DNA of 7,363 nucleotides from assembly GCA_030590585.1 (NCBI GenBank), contig JAUUYD010000111.1:1-7363 (forward strand), written 5' to 3'. The notes beneath the pieces were generated by a model. It was not told the DNA's origin, ran no database searches, and saw nothing but the letters and a program-made list of their open reading frames with translations. The DNA is from Spirochaeta sp. Its GTDB lineage: Bacteria; Spirochaetota; Spirochaetia; Spirochaetales_E; Spirochaetaceae_B. The translations under genes were made by a program, and so were the position numbers. Below are positions 6,525 through 7,363 of this stretch, in pieces. Each line of letters opens with the position of its first letter. Position 1 is the first letter of the stretch.

Positions 6525-7363
6525 ATTCAATAATCCGGTTTATTTCATATCTCTGCTGTTTGTATTCTTCTTATCCACAGTTATTGTTTCGGGTTTTAGT
6601 CTTGTTATTGATGACAGTAATGGTGATTCCCTTTTAACTGTTTCTGCTGTAACAGTAGATAAGACTTATAGTTACCCTCTTCTGGATCAGGACCTGTTGA
6701 GTTCAGGTTGGATTCTGGATATTAACGGGGAATACATATCACCAGCAGAGAGCGGGTGGTTGAGAGAGTACAGGGAATCGGATGGAAATCATCGGCTCTT
6801 ATACTCAAATAGGACATTTACTTTTGAGAACAGTTGGGTTTTATCATCCCGTGAAACCCACATCCTGATAACTGCAGTGTTCACTAACAACAGTACCGAA
6901 ACCCTCAATATTTCTCCAATTCTTCTATTGGATACTTATCTGGGTGAAGTTACAGGATTGCCGTTTCAACTTTCAGATTACAGTTATATAAGGAATGAGC
7001 AGTTCTATGAAGGAACTAAAATCCCGAAATGGATAAAAAGCGGCAGAGGTACCGACTCACCGTCGATTACAATTTTTAACGACGGAACCTCATCAACAAT
7101 ACCGCAATCGTTAATCCTGGCTAATTGGCTCAGAATAAAACAGGACGGGGCTGATTTTGAACCTGAAAGAGGCAGAAGTTTTGATTTTCTGCCATTTTCC
7201 GATGGTGACAGTGCCTTATTGATTAAATATAAAAATAAGAAACTTCAATCCGGTGAGTCGATGAGTGTGACTATGGTTATAGGGCTGGATGAATCATTCC
7301 CGGGAGCTGAGTCATTTAAACAGACTGCTCATGTTTCTGTCGATGCCGGGGCAGAAAGTCTCA
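6514..7363 (+). CDS. Secreted beta-rich protein of unknown function, 3' end outside window
   Basis: An uninterrupted frame starts at ATG 6514 and runs off the window, giving 283 complete codons. It overlaps the preceding gene by 11 bases in a different frame, a common sign of translational coupling. Residues about 9-29 form a hydrophobic signal sequence, probably cleaved near VSGFS, and there is no lipobox. The rest is polar and rich in Ser, Thr, Asn and aromatic residues with alternating strand-like segments, suggesting beta-sandwich domains outside the cytoplasm. The stretch with ILITAVFTNNSTETLNI (117-133) and then LLDTYLGEVTGLPF (138-151) resembles a recurring pattern in secreted bacterial proteins, where a strand on non-ideal nouns like 'NxS' is followed by LDTxLGxxxGxPF; I cannot name the family. 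Its position behind a periplasmic TPR protein suggests a shared envelope role. Confident as a gene, not as to function. Confidence 0.85.
   Translation, partial: MHNKFNNPVYFISLLFVFFLSTVIVSGFSLVIDDSNGDSLLTVSAVTVDKTYSYPLLDQDLLSSGWILDINGEYISPAESGWLREYRESDGNHRLLYSNRTFTFENSWVLSSRETHILITAVFTNNSTETLNISPILLLDTYLGEVTGLPFQLSDYSYIRNEQFYEGTKIPKWIKSGRGTDSPSITIFNDGTSSTIPQSLILANWLRIKQDGADFEPERGRSFDFLPFSDGDSALLIKYKNKKLQSGESMSVTMVIGLDESFPGAESFKQTAHVSVDAGAESL

Noticed and set aside
1..7363. CRISPR arrays, tRNA or rRNA genes, insertion sequences, phage genes
   Set aside because: No regularly spaced repeats, cloverleaf or rRNA-like segments, transposase motifs or terminal inverted repeats were seen.

Overview
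The window (about 45% GC by eye, no RNA genes, no mobile elements) looks like chromosomal DNA of a spirochaete. The main reason is the minus-strand gene at 1214-3910. It encodes a roughly 900-residue protein whose last ~150 residues are a complete GreA transcript-cleavage factor. Giant GreA proteins of this kind are, to my knowledge, a hallmark of Borrelia and Treponema relatives, whereas ordinary GreA has about 158 residues. TPR- and HEAT-repeat proteins, and secreted proteins without clear relatives, fit the same picture. The genus cannot be read from the sequence.

Layout: (1) 1-1164, plus strand, the 3' part of a HEAT-repeat protein gene whose start lies outside the window. (2) 1165-1213, a 49-base convergent gap with three mutually complementary segments that can form alternative hairpins. 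(3) 4896-1214, minus strand, an apparent two-gene operon: a TPR protein (315 aa) followed after 38 bases by the extended greA. (4) 4897-5000, a compact divergent intergenic region with two back-to-back sigma70-type promoters. (5) 5001 to the window end, plus strand, a second apparent operon: ribulose-phosphate 3-epimerase (rpe), a secreted TPR protein, and a secreted, beta-rich protein that overlaps the TPR gene by 11 bases and runs off the right edge.

How they fit together: the left operon pairs a cytoplasmic TPR protein with a transcription elongation factor that has its own TPR-like helical region and a small Tudor-like module resembling the RNA-polymerase-binding domain of UvrD/PcrA. It may therefore be a multi-contact RNA polymerase factor rather than a simple GreA. 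The right operon links a pentose-phosphate enzyme to two envelope proteins, probably through shared transcription rather than shared biochemistry. The promoter reading puts the rpe start codon almost exactly at the predicted transcription start, suggesting a leaderless mRNA.

The points most worth following up are the architecture of the extended GreA, the leaderless rpe prediction and the alternative hairpins at the convergent junction. No wholly new multi-gene system is evident.
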